From contig QBMS01000006.1 of the NCBI GenBank assembly GCA_003249095.1, forward strand, positions 14,814 to 78,767: a DNA stretch of 63,954 nt, written 5' to 3'. This document shows, piece after piece, positions 55,491 through 62,790 of the stretch (positions are counted from its first letter, which is position 1; every line of letters begins with the position of its first letter). The notes beneath the pieces are model-generated. The model saw only the letters and a list, made by a program, of their open reading frames with translations. It had not been told where the DNA came from and did not search any database. A program made the translations under genes and the position numbers. The stretch comes from Snowella sp. GTDB lineage: Bacteria; Cyanobacteriota; Cyanobacteriia; Cyanobacteriales; Microcystaceae.

Positions 55491-56195
55491 ATGTTTAATT
55501 CTCTGAATACCTTTCTTCCAAAACTTAGCTCAATATTTAATTCTCTGAATAAATTTCTTCAAGATTTTAGTCCATTAACTGGTTTTTTATCTAGTGTTAT
55601 AGGTCTAATTGTTTCAGGATTAACTTTATGGTTAGCTTGGGTAGCTTACAAAAAGTTTATAAAAAATAAATTACTTGAAAAACAGTTAGATGTAGTAATC
55701 CATCTTATTGAAGTTTTAAGAGATACTAATCTACAGTTGGATTTTGTCCTATTCGATGATAAAATGACAGTATTGATGATAGAAAAAAATATTTTTGAAT
55801 TAGCAGATTTACCTAATCATAGTCTTTTTAAAAAAGAATCTGTTTTTGTTGACATTAGCATTACAGAGATAGAAAAAGAAAAGATCAATAACATTGTAAA
55901 ACTTGCTTCAAACCCGATAATGCCGAAGAGTATTGCTATTATCCTGAAAAGATTCAAGATATCAGATGAGACTTTCGATGTAGGCTTATTAGATGGATAC
56001 AATAACAAACCTGTCAGTTTTGTTCGTATTGGTCGCGACGGACAAAATAAATTTAGTAATATATCTCGTCATCGTGCTAATGAAGATGGATTAGCTTTGA
56101 CCTCATGGGGAGAGTTTATTCGATCTTGTCAATCTTTGTCCAAGTCAATTAAAAAATGGATGAAAAATCATGGTATTGAAGAAATAAATCTTTAG
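55491..56195 (+). CDS. Hypothetical single-pass membrane protein
   Basis: 234 residues. Two near-copies (FNSLNTFLPKLSS and FNSLNKFLQDFSP) open the protein, then one membrane helix LSSVIGLIVSGLTLWLAWVA at about residues 33-52, and a soluble domain of unknown type. Base composition is more AT-rich than the neighbouring housekeeping genes, in keeping with an acquired island. I do not recognise the family. Confidence 0.65.
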   Translation: MFNSLNTFLPKLSSIFNSLNKFLQDFSPLTGFLSSVIGLIVSGLTLWLAWVAYKKFIKNKLLEKQLDVVIHLIEVLRDTNLQLDFVLFDDKMTVLMIEKNIFELADLPNHSLFKKESVFVDISITEIEKEKINNIVKLASNPIMPKSIAIILKRFKISDETFDVGLLDGYNNKPVSFVRIGRDGQNKFSNISRHRANEDGLALTSWGEFIRSCQSLSKSIKKWMKNHGIEEINL

Positions 56196-56317
56196 TCTTT
56201 AGAGTGTTATCACTAAGGTGAATGGAAATAAAAATCAACTAATGCGATCGCGATTTTTATAACTTGATGATCCCAAAATGTTAATCAATTACTACCGAAG
56301 TTGGAGCAATAACTGCA

Positions 56318-56944
56318 ATGCTAACAACACAAAGAAGCGATCGCGTTGTTTTAAATCATTTGAGTTGGCAACAATTTCAAAATTTATTAGACGATTTAGG
56401 CGACAATCGTTCAGCGAGAATTGCCTATGACAATGGCTCCCTGGAAATTATGACACCATTACCCGAACACGAATATTACAAACAAGCCATTAGTATTGTG
56501 ATCGAAGATATGGCTGAGGTATTAGAACAAGACTATGAGTGTCTAGGATCTAGTACCTGGAAGCGAGAAGTCAAAAAAGCAGGCATCGAACCAGATAATT
56601 GTTTTTATTTCCAAAATGAATCATTAATTCGAGGTAAATTAGTTTTTGATTTAGACCATGATCCTCCTCCTGATCTGGCATTAGAAATTGACCTGACTAG
56701 TAAATCTTTAGACCGTTTTCCGATCTATTCTCGTTTAGCTGTACCAGAAATTTGGTGTTATGATTCAGGTGTATTAAAAATTTATCAACTTGAACAAGGA
56801 ACATATTTAGAGCATTCTCAAAGTCTAATTTTTCCTACTCTTAAAATTCAAGAAATACCTGATTTAATTGAAGCTTATCGTTATCTAGGGCGTAGAAAGT
56901 TTCGTCAGGCTGTTCGGAAATGGGTAAAAGAACAGAATCCATGA
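56318..56944 (+). CDS. Uma2-family (DUF820) putative endonuclease
   Basis: 208 residues. The family lies within the PD-(D/E)xK superfamily: ARIAYDNGSLEIMTPLPEHE near residue 33, PDNCFYFQNE near 92 and PPDLALEIDLTSKS near 113 with D and ExD/K-like residues. Uma2 proteins are greatly expanded in cyanobacteria; a nuclease function is predicted, not shown. A truncated second copy lies at 57977-58161 after the DNA methylase gene, and a common GCGATCGCGA(T/C)TTTTATAA leader (56244 and 56982) precedes both, showing a past duplication. Confidence 0.88.
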   Translation: MLTTQRSDRVVLNHLSWQQFQNLLDDLGDNRSARIAYDNGSLEIMTPLPEHEYYKQAISIVIEDMAEVLEQDYECLGSSTWKREVKKAGIEPDNCFYFQNESLIRGKLVFDLDHDPPPDLALEIDLTSKSLDRFPIYSRLAVPEIWCYDSGVLKIYQLEQGTYLEHSQSLIFPTLKIQEIPDLIEAYRYLGRRKFRQAVRKWVKEQNP

Positions 56945-57009
56945 TGGCTTTCTAGGGGATCAGGTTGAATAAAATTTTATAGCGATCGCGACTTTTATAA
57001 CTTGGCGAT

Positions 57010-57976
57010 TATTTGTTATTTACTCATCTAACAAAGGTAAAATAAAGAAAAACTCAAGTTATTAACTCAAGTTATTAAATTTAGTGAAGTCTTGACTTAT
57101 GATTAAAAGTCCGTTGCGCTACCCAGGCGGAAAGCAAAAAGCGATCGCAAAAATTGCTAACTATTTACCTCCATCATTTCAAGAATATCGAGAACCCTTT
57201 ATTGGTGGCGGTTCAGTCTTTTTTCATGTTCTTCAAACTGGCTCTTCTTTGAATTATTGGATCAATGACCTAAACGAAGAACTGTATCATTTTTGGTTGC
57301 AATCTAAAATAAACTTAACCGAATTAGTTGATCTTGTTTGGGATATTAAGAAGAATAAAACTGATGGACGAGCTTTATTTAAGTATTTAGCAAAAGCTGA
57401 CACGACTAAAATGACTTCTTTAGAAAGAGCCGTTCGTTTTTTTGTACTTAATCGTATTAGTTTTTCTGGAACTATTGAAAGTGGGGGTTATTCTGAAGCC
57501 TCCTTTATCGGCAGATTTACTAACTCTTCTATTGATAGACTCGCCGCTTTAGATCAATTTTTAGTAAATACTCAGATAACTAATTTAGATTACGGACAAC
57601 TTATTGAAAAACCAGGAAAGGATGTGTTTATTTTCCTAGATCCTCCCTACTTGAGCAATCGTGAATCTAAACTTTATGGAAAAAAAGGTAATTTACATAC
57701 ATTTTTTGATCATAAACGCTTTGCACAATTAATGAAAGATTGTCCTCACAAATGGCTCATTACTTATGATGATTGTGAAGAAGTTAGAGATAATTTCTCG
57801 TTTGCATTTATTTATGAATGGAAATTACAATATGGAATGAATAACTATAAACAAGAAAAAGCTAAAAAAGGAGATGAACTTTTTATTACAAATTATCCAG
57901 TTAATCAATCTAATTTCATGACATCAGTTAAATAGGTTTAATCAAAATTTTCCACAAAATATAACCTTGTCAGTTA
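57010..57976. mobile_element. Inferred inserted segment carrying the adenine methylase
   Basis: Uma2 copy 1 has leader 56244-56270 followed within 50 bases by its ATG. Copy 2 has a matching leader at 56982-57008, but its coding remnant does not resume until 57977. The roughly 967 bp between, holding the D12 methylase, fits an insertion into the second copy. Ends are not resolved to the base and no transposase is present. Confidence 0.55.
57099..57935 (+). CDS. D12-class DNA N6-adenine methyltransferase
   Basis: 278 residues. Motifs of the Dam/D12 class occur in order: SPLRYPGGKQKAIAKIANYL near residue 3, EPFIGGGSVFFHV near 32, and FIFLDPPYLSN near 178 with the catalytic DPPY. It methylates adenine in a short DNA sequence; the target is unknown. 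It is solitary (no adjacent restriction gene; the MmeI-like protein is 18 kb away) and lies in a segment that interrupts a second Uma2 copy. An orphan, regulatory or protective methylase is the likely role. Confidence 0.93.
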   Translation: MIKSPLRYPGGKQKAIAKIANYLPPSFQEYREPFIGGGSVFFHVLQTGSSLNYWINDLNEELYHFWLQSKINLTELVDLVWDIKKNKTDGRALFKYLAKADTTKMTSLERAVRFFVLNRISFSGTIESGGYSEASFIGRFTNSSIDRLAALDQFLVNTQITNLDYGQLIEKPGKDVFIFLDPPYLSNRESKLYGKKGNLHTFFDHKRFAQLMKDCPHKWLITYDDCEEVRDNFSFAFIYEWKLQYGMNNYKQEKAKKGDELFITNYPVNQSNFMTSVK

Positions 57977-58161
57977 TGTTGGAATCAGTGACTACCGAAG
58001 TTGGAGCAATAACTGCAATGCTAACAACACAAGGAAGCGATCGCATTATTTTACATCATTTAATCTTTAATCTGGCAACAATTTCAAAATTTATTAGACG
58101 ATTTAAGTGACAATCGTTATTACCCGAACACAAATATTACAAACAAGCCATTAGTATTGTG
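57977..58161 (+). pseudogene. Truncated, frameshifted Uma2 fragment
   Basis: Nucleotide-level copy of about 56277-56500, including the leader TTGGAGCAATAACTGCAATG and the ATG at 58018. After the LTTQ(R/G)SDR start it contains a roughly 8-base insertion near 58062, a deletion of about 46 bases near 58116 and then resumes with ACAAACAAGCCATTAGTATT. Homology stops at 58161. The frame is destroyed. Confidence 0.88.
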
Positions 58162-58210
58162 GCTCTTCTCCTAGCTGTGTGGGAAAGCGCACAGTATATT
58201 ATACGGAAGC

Positions 58211-58327
58211 AGGAGGTGCAGTATGTGGATAAACTTGGATGAAATACTGGATTTGCCTCTTGATTTATTCAAACTTTCCCAACAAGAATGGCAAATCTTA
58301 GAAGAATTATTAGACACCAAAACTTAA
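58211..58327 (+). CDS. 34-residue ORF with a strong ribosome site
   Basis: ATG 58223 is preceded by AGGAGGTG at 58211-58218, the strongest Shine-Dalgarno in the region. It encodes MWINLDEILDLPLDLFKL then SQQEWQILEELLDTKT, acidic and helical, ending at 58327. It begins right after the Uma2 remnant. Whether it is a genuine small protein, an antitoxin-like stub or the end of a lost gene cannot be told from the sequence. Confidence 0.55.
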   Translation, partial: RRCSMWINLDEILDLPLDLFKLSQQEWQILEELLDTKT

Positions 58328-58354
58328 ATTATCTTAAAGCCAAAAATTAATATA

Positions 58355-58873
58355 TCACTCCGTTTTTTTAAAATTTCCCACCTTAACCCAGCCTTCCTGG
58401 CCTCCATCCACTGATCGCACCTTTGCCCAAACCCCATCCGCACTGGTTTCGAGAATAATCAACTCTTGATCATAGTCCACCCCACTGACCCGCTCCGAGT
58501 CCTTACTAGGATTAGACCGTAAACTCAGCCCTCCCGACCAAGTGACCTTTGCTTTATAGGCTCCCTTGGGCAAATCTTCCTTAGCTTCAGGCGATGGAGA
58601 AGGAGACGGACTCACTTCAGGAGAGGGAGATTCAGTAGCCGCCTTGGGACTAGGGGAAACTTCGGGTTTAGCCGCAGATTTTTCAGAGGCTTTTTTATCA
58701 GGAGTCGTTGCTTTGACTTTAGATTTATTTTCTTCAGAAAAAACAGGTTTATTCGGAGTCGCCGCCAAACGGGAAAACATCAAATAGCCAAGGGCTGAGG
58801 TTAAACCGACTAAAATCGTGATTCCCAGAAAAAAACCTAAAATAAATTGTAATAAACCAGAAAAACGTTTCAT
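58355..58873 (-). CDS. SH3-domain protein with membrane anchor
   Basis: 172 residues. One N-terminal helix (FILGFFLGITILVGLTSALG) anchors it, then a Ser/Pro/Lys-rich linker with PSPEVSPSPSPSPEAK, then a bacterial SH3-type domain starting near residue 107: AKVTWSGGLSLRSNPSKDSE and the end WAKVRSVDGGQEGWVKVGNF. Bacterial SH3 domains usually bind peptidoglycan or peptides. It lies 34 bp from the end of the AAA gene on the same strand. Confidence 0.85.
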   Translation of the reverse strand: MKRFSGLLQFILGFFLGITILVGLTSALGYLMFSRLAATPNKPVFSEENKSKVKATTPDKKASEKSAAKPEVSPSPKAATESPSPEVSPSPSPSPEAKEDLPKGAYKAKVTWSGGLSLRSNPSKDSERVSGVDYDQELIILETSADGVWAKVRSVDGGQEGWVKVGNFKKTE

Positions 58874-58907
58874 ATTTTTTTTTAAATTAAGAATGATAGA
58901 AAAAAAA

Positions 58908-60419
58908 TTAACTCAGTGAGGTTTGAATCCTTCCAAAACGACTATCACGGGATGCCAATCGAGCTTTACCCGCAGCCGCCCAATCTTGTAAAAATTGAAT
59001 TTGTTCTTGTGCTGTGCGTGCTAGGGGAATGATTTGACTAGCGGCTTCTAGGATATCATCGGTGAAAAAATCCCGATTTTGACTAAACCCAATGTGCATT
59101 GCTTCGATTAAAGTCTGCTCTATTTCTGCCCCTGAAAAATCAGGCGTTTCGTAGGCAAGGCGTTTAATATCATAATCCTTAATATTATGCAAACGCAATC
59201 GAGATAAATGGACGTTAAAAATGGCTTCTCGTTCCTCCTGGGAGGGTAAACCGACAAAGAATATTTCGTCGAAACGACCTTTTCGGAGCATTTCTGGCGG
59301 TAAAGCCTGAATATTATTGGCAGTTGCCACCACAAACACAGGGGTCGTTTTTTCCGCTAACCAGTTAATAAAGGTTCCAAAGACCCGACTAGTAGTTCCT
59401 CCGTCCCCTTTTCCTTCGATTCCTGCAAAGGCTTTGTCAATTTCATCAATCCAGAGAACGCAGGGAGCTAGAGCTTCAGCTAGACTAATCATTTGTCGTG
59501 TGCGAGATTCCGATTCTCCTACTAATCCTGCAAACAATCGCCCTACATCTAAACGCAATAGGGGTAAGTGCCAATGGTGGGAAATAGCTTTGGCGGTTAG
59601 AGATTTACCCGTTCCCTGGATGCCGACTAATAGGAGTCCGCGAGGATGGGGTAAACCGTAGGCTCTGGCTTTTTCGCTAAAGGCATTGCCCCGACGCAAT
59701 AACCAGTCCTTGAGGTTATCCAAGCCCCCAATATCGGTGATTTGCTCCGTCGCAGGATGAAAATCTAAAATTTGGGTCTGGCGGATGGATTGGCGTTTTT
59801 CTTCGAGAATCAGTTCTACATCTTCGGGTTCAATTTGTCCATGACTGGCGAGGCAACGGGTGAGGACGCGACGAATTCGTTCTAAAGATAATCCCTGGGC
59901 GGAACGGGTCAGTTCGTCTAGTAATTTAGGGTCGAGGGATTGACCCATTGAGGCGATTAATCGTTGGATTTCGGTTTTTATTTCGTTAGCACTGGGCAGG
60001 GGAAAGTCAACAACGGTCAAGACTTCGGTTAATTCGGTCGGAATTTGGAGATGGGGGGCGATAATAATCAGATTTTTCGGTTGGGATTTAAGCTTGCGGG
60101 CTAGGTTTCGCAATTTACGAGAGATAGATACGTCTTCCAAGAAACGGTGAAAGTCTCGCAAAATGAAGACTCCGCCCACTTTATCGGGCAGTTTTTCGAT
60201 AAATTCTAGGGCTTGTAAGGGGTTACGCTTACCGACATTTTCGTTGTTGGGGTTATCCTGATAGCCTTCGACAAAATCCCAGAGATAGACGGCCCGATCG
60301 CCTAATCGTTTGGCACAGTCTGCGATCGCACTTTCAACCCGCTCTTCTTCGGGGGTAGGGATATAAATCAGGGGATAACAGGCTCTCAGGAGTAATTCAA
60401 ACTCGCTACTAAAAGTCAT
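58908..60419 (-). CDS. AAA-family ATPase, Ycf46-like
   Basis: 503 residues. N-terminal domain (about 1-230) of unknown function, then an AAA core with Walker A LLLVGIQGTGKSLTAKAIS near residue 262, Walker B CVLWIDEIDKAFAGIEG near 320 and sensor 2/arginine-finger region LPPEMLRKGRFDEIFF near 375. It matches the cyanobacterial/plastid Ycf46-type family. Ycf46 relatives have been linked to CO2-dependent photosynthetic acclimation in Synechocystis; the exact role here is inferred. Confidence 0.87.
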   Translation of the reverse strand: MTFSSEFELLLRACYPLIYIPTPEEERVESAIADCAKRLGDRAVYLWDFVEGYQDNPNNENVGKRNPLQALEFIEKLPDKVGGVFILRDFHRFLEDVSISRKLRNLARKLKSQPKNLIIIAPHLQIPTELTEVLTVVDFPLPSANEIKTEIQRLIASMGQSLDPKLLDELTRSAQGLSLERIRRVLTRCLASHGQIEPEDVELILEEKRQSIRQTQILDFHPATEQITDIGGLDNLKDWLLRRGNAFSEKARAYGLPHPRGLLLVGIQGTGKSLTAKAISHHWHLPLLRLDVGRLFAGLVGESESRTRQMISLAEALAPCVLWIDEIDKAFAGIEGKGDGGTTSRVFGTFINWLAEKTTPVFVVATANNIQALPPEMLRKGRFDEIFFVGLPSQEEREAIFNVHLSRLRLHNIKDYDIKRLAYETPDFSGAEIEQTLIEAMHIGFSQNRDFFTDDILEAASQIIPLARTAQEQIQFLQDWAAAGKARLASRDSRFGRIQTSLS

Positions 60420-60714
60420 TTGTTCAGGGGAAATGCGGTTCTTTCTAGGTTACAACAGATGGAGAAAGTCCTGGTTTCTTTCAATAAGGATTAATGATTT
60501 GGGGCAGAGGACAAGACTTTTGGCTCATAACCTCGGCGCAATAGGGGCGATCGCGAATCGGGTTCCATGTTAGATGCTTTTTCTTCCCTTTATTTCGATG
60601 TAGAACTCATAGAGAGAATGGCTGAAACCCTTGAAATGCCACGTTTTTTGGGACTGACATCCCTTTTGTCTCGACCTATTCTAAAGATAGCAAGAGAAAA
60701 GGAGAGCAAACACC

Positions 60715-60921
60715 ATGTTATCAACCACCACCACCACCCCTACAACCAAAGTCATCCGCAACTATGCGATCGCCGCCGTTTCCGTAATGCTTCTCAGCCT
60801 TGGCATTGGTGAACTTGTCAATAACCCCAGCCGCATCGCCCAACAAAACAAATTAGACGGCTATGGTTATTACGTCAGTGCCAGTTTGGTGAACTACGCC
60901 CAGTCTTCCTTAAAACCATAG
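60715..60921 (+). CDS. Small membrane protein, 68 residues
   Basis: ATG 60715 follows AGGAGAG at good spacing. A Thr-rich start (TTTTTPTTKV) precedes one membrane helix, IAAVSVMLLSLGIGELV, and a tyrosine-rich hydrophilic end, DGYGYYVSASLVNYAQ. A terminator follows at 60954-60978, supporting a real, independently transcribed gene. I do not recognise a family. Confidence 0.65.
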   Translation: MLSTTTTTPTTKVIRNYAIAAVSVMLLSLGIGELVNNPSRIAQQNKLDGYGYYVSASLVNYAQSSLKP

Positions 60922-60953
60922 GGAAGTTGATAACGATTACCTCTTGCTTTAAT

Positions 60954-60978
60954 GCCCCGTCTTGTGCGGGGTTTTTTA
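60954..60978 (+). terminator. Rho-independent terminator of the 68-residue gene
   Basis: CCCCG pairs with CGGGG around TCTTGTG, followed by TTTTTT. It lies 33 bases after the stop codon. Confidence 0.75.
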
Positions 60979-61046
60979 TTGATAAAATACATAGGATTTC
61001 GCTAATCACCAAAATATTTAAAAATTCCTTGAGTTAAGCTCTTTTT

Positions 61047-62042
61047 ATGAAAATCTTTTTTTTCGGCACTCCCGAATTTGCTGTTCCGACCCTAGAAAAA
61101 TTATTAAATAATCCCAATTTTGAAGTCCTGGGCATCATCACCCAACCCGATAAAAGACGGGGACGGGGCAATCAATTAACGCCCTCTGCTGTCAAACAAG
61201 TTGCCTTAGCCCACAACCTCCCGATCTGGCAACCCAAACGACTCAAAAAATCCCCAAAAACCCTAGAAATTCTCAAAAATTCGGGTGCAGATGCCTTTGT
61301 GGTGATAGCCTACGGGCAATTACTCTCTCCTGAAATTTTAGCCATGCCCAAATTAGGCTGTATTAATGTTCACGGTTCTATTTTGCCTAAATATCGGGGT
61401 GCGGCTCCTCTGCAATGGAGTTTGGTTAATGGAGAAACGGAAACGGGCATTACGACGATGTTGATGGATGAAGGAATGGATACGGGCGCAATGTTATTAA
61501 AGGCTTATACTCCCATTCAATTATTGGATAATGTAGATCAAATTGCTAAAGTTTTAGCCCAAAAAGGAGCCGATTTATTAATCGAAACCCTAGAAAAATT
61601 AGCTAATCAAGAAATCAAACCGATTCCCCAAAATCCCGACGAAGCAAGTCATGCTCCCCTCATTGAAAAAGCCGATTTTGCCATAGATTGGTCACGTTCT
61701 GCCTGGCAAATTCATAATCAAGTACGGGGCTTTTTTCCCCATTGTTTTACCCAATTTCGAGGACAAGCTTTAAAAGTTTTTGCCACCATTCCCCTCGGCG
61801 ATCGCTATTGGCCCCAATTACCACCTGAATTGAAAAAGCTAGAATCCCAGGCTCCTAATCTTATTGGATTAACAGGGAAATTAGGAGAAATCGTTAAAAT
61901 CCTGAAAAACTTTGGCCCAGTGGTGCAAACAGGAGATGGATTATTGTTATTAAAAGAGGTTCAATTGGCAGGAAAACCACCGCGATCGGGTTGGGATTTT
62001 GTGAATGGAATGCGATTATCGGTGGGGGAAATGTTAGTTTAA
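61047..62042 (+). CDS. fmt: Methionyl-tRNA formyltransferase
   Basis: 331 residues. N-terminal formyltransferase domain: [18 protein letters not shown] at residue 3, [20 protein letters not shown] near 105 with catalytic N/H/D residues, and [17 protein letters not shown] near 134. The C-terminal OB-like domain follows from about residue 210. It formylates initiator Met-tRNA with 10-formyl-THF. Length is typical. No def gene is adjacent. Confidence 0.96.
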   Translation: MKIFFFGTPEFAVPTLEKLLNNPNFEVLGIITQPDKRRGRGNQLTPSAVKQVALAHNLPIWQPKRLKKSPKTLEILKNSGADAFVVIAYGQLLSPEILAMPKLGCINVHGSILPKYRGAAPLQWSLVNGETETGITTMLMDEGMDTGAMLLKAYTPIQLLDNVDQIAKVLAQKGADLLIETLEKLANQEIKPIPQNPDEASHAPLIEKADFAIDWSRSAWQIHNQVRGFFPHCFTQFRGQALKVFATIPLGDRYWPQLPPELKKLESQAPNLIGLTGKLGEIVKILKNFGPVVQTGDGLLLLKEVQLAGKPPRSGWDFVNGMRLSVGEMLV

Positions 62043-62790
62043 GGCTGAATCATTGCTATTTTAGTGAACAAGATCAAAGTAAAGATACAAAAATAGTCTC
62101 TCAATGTTGGATAAGTCGCGATCGCATTCTGAATACTTAACCATCACGGCGATCGCGTTTATCTTCAGCTTTTGAATGAAAAATAACCCCAATTTATCTA
62201 AAAAATCAGAGTTTTAGAATTATTTAAAGAAAGTTAGGAACGAAGATTTAATAAGTTGTGCATTCAAGATGTCGATTTCTGTAGGGACATAATACCATTA
62301 TGTCCTTAATCTCAAGGGTCAACAGACAATGTATTGCTTGATAGACGCATAAAAGGGCTTAACAGTGTTAAGCCCCTACAAAAAAGGGGATTAATCGGGG
62401 GAATAAGAACCTATAATCTCAATAATCAAGAACAAGAGTTCTTTGTAGAATTTTTTCATCACAAACAAAAGCACAGGTTATTTATTTTTCATTCCTTAGT
62501 TGAATCTGCTAGGGTTCATTTTGAGGCTGTTGAATATAATTTGGACTAATCTATTAAAGTATTAGGGTTAGCTATGAAGGCTCTACCGAACATATTATGC
62601 TATTCATCGCTAAAAGTCCCACAGACCAAGGAGCGAAATAAAACTTAATAAAGAACTTTTGCAAGACGGGTTCGGTAAAGCCATAAATTATAAGAATCAT
62701 TATGTGTTAGGATACATACTTGTGTAGAAGTCAGCTTGGATTGTGAATTAGTCATACAATCTCATTTTAAAAACTGTATATTTAAAGACA
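62043..62790. other. Intergenic region with palindromic repeats
   Basis: 748 bp. Two HIP1 sites near 62117 and 62149, then two compact hairpins: GGACATAAT-ACC-ATTATGTCC (62285-62305) and GGGCTTAAC-AGT-GTTAAGCCC (62355-62375), and CCCCTACAAAAAAGGGG right after. A 71-codon frame crosses the second hairpin (62334-62549) and has no recognisable family. The last 150 bases should contain the promoter of the McrB-like gene. Confidence 0.55.
62285..62388. repeat. Pair of 9-bp-arm palindromes
   Basis: Two perfect hairpins with 3-base loops 49 bases apart, both with a GTAGGG/CCCTAC-like flank, followed by CCCCTACAAAAAAGGGG. They look like small dispersed palindromic repeats. The sequence differs from the 102-bp family, although GGGCTTAA is shared. 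Confidence 0.6.

Noticed and set aside
60567-60812. An 81-codon frame beginning MLDAFSSLYFDVELIER
   Set aside because: Its C-terminal part is out of frame with the better-supported 68-residue gene that has its own ribosome site and terminator.
62334-62549. A 71-codon frame downstream of fmt
   Set aside because: It runs through a palindromic repeat and begins inside repetitive DNA; the later part could be a relic but no family is recognised.
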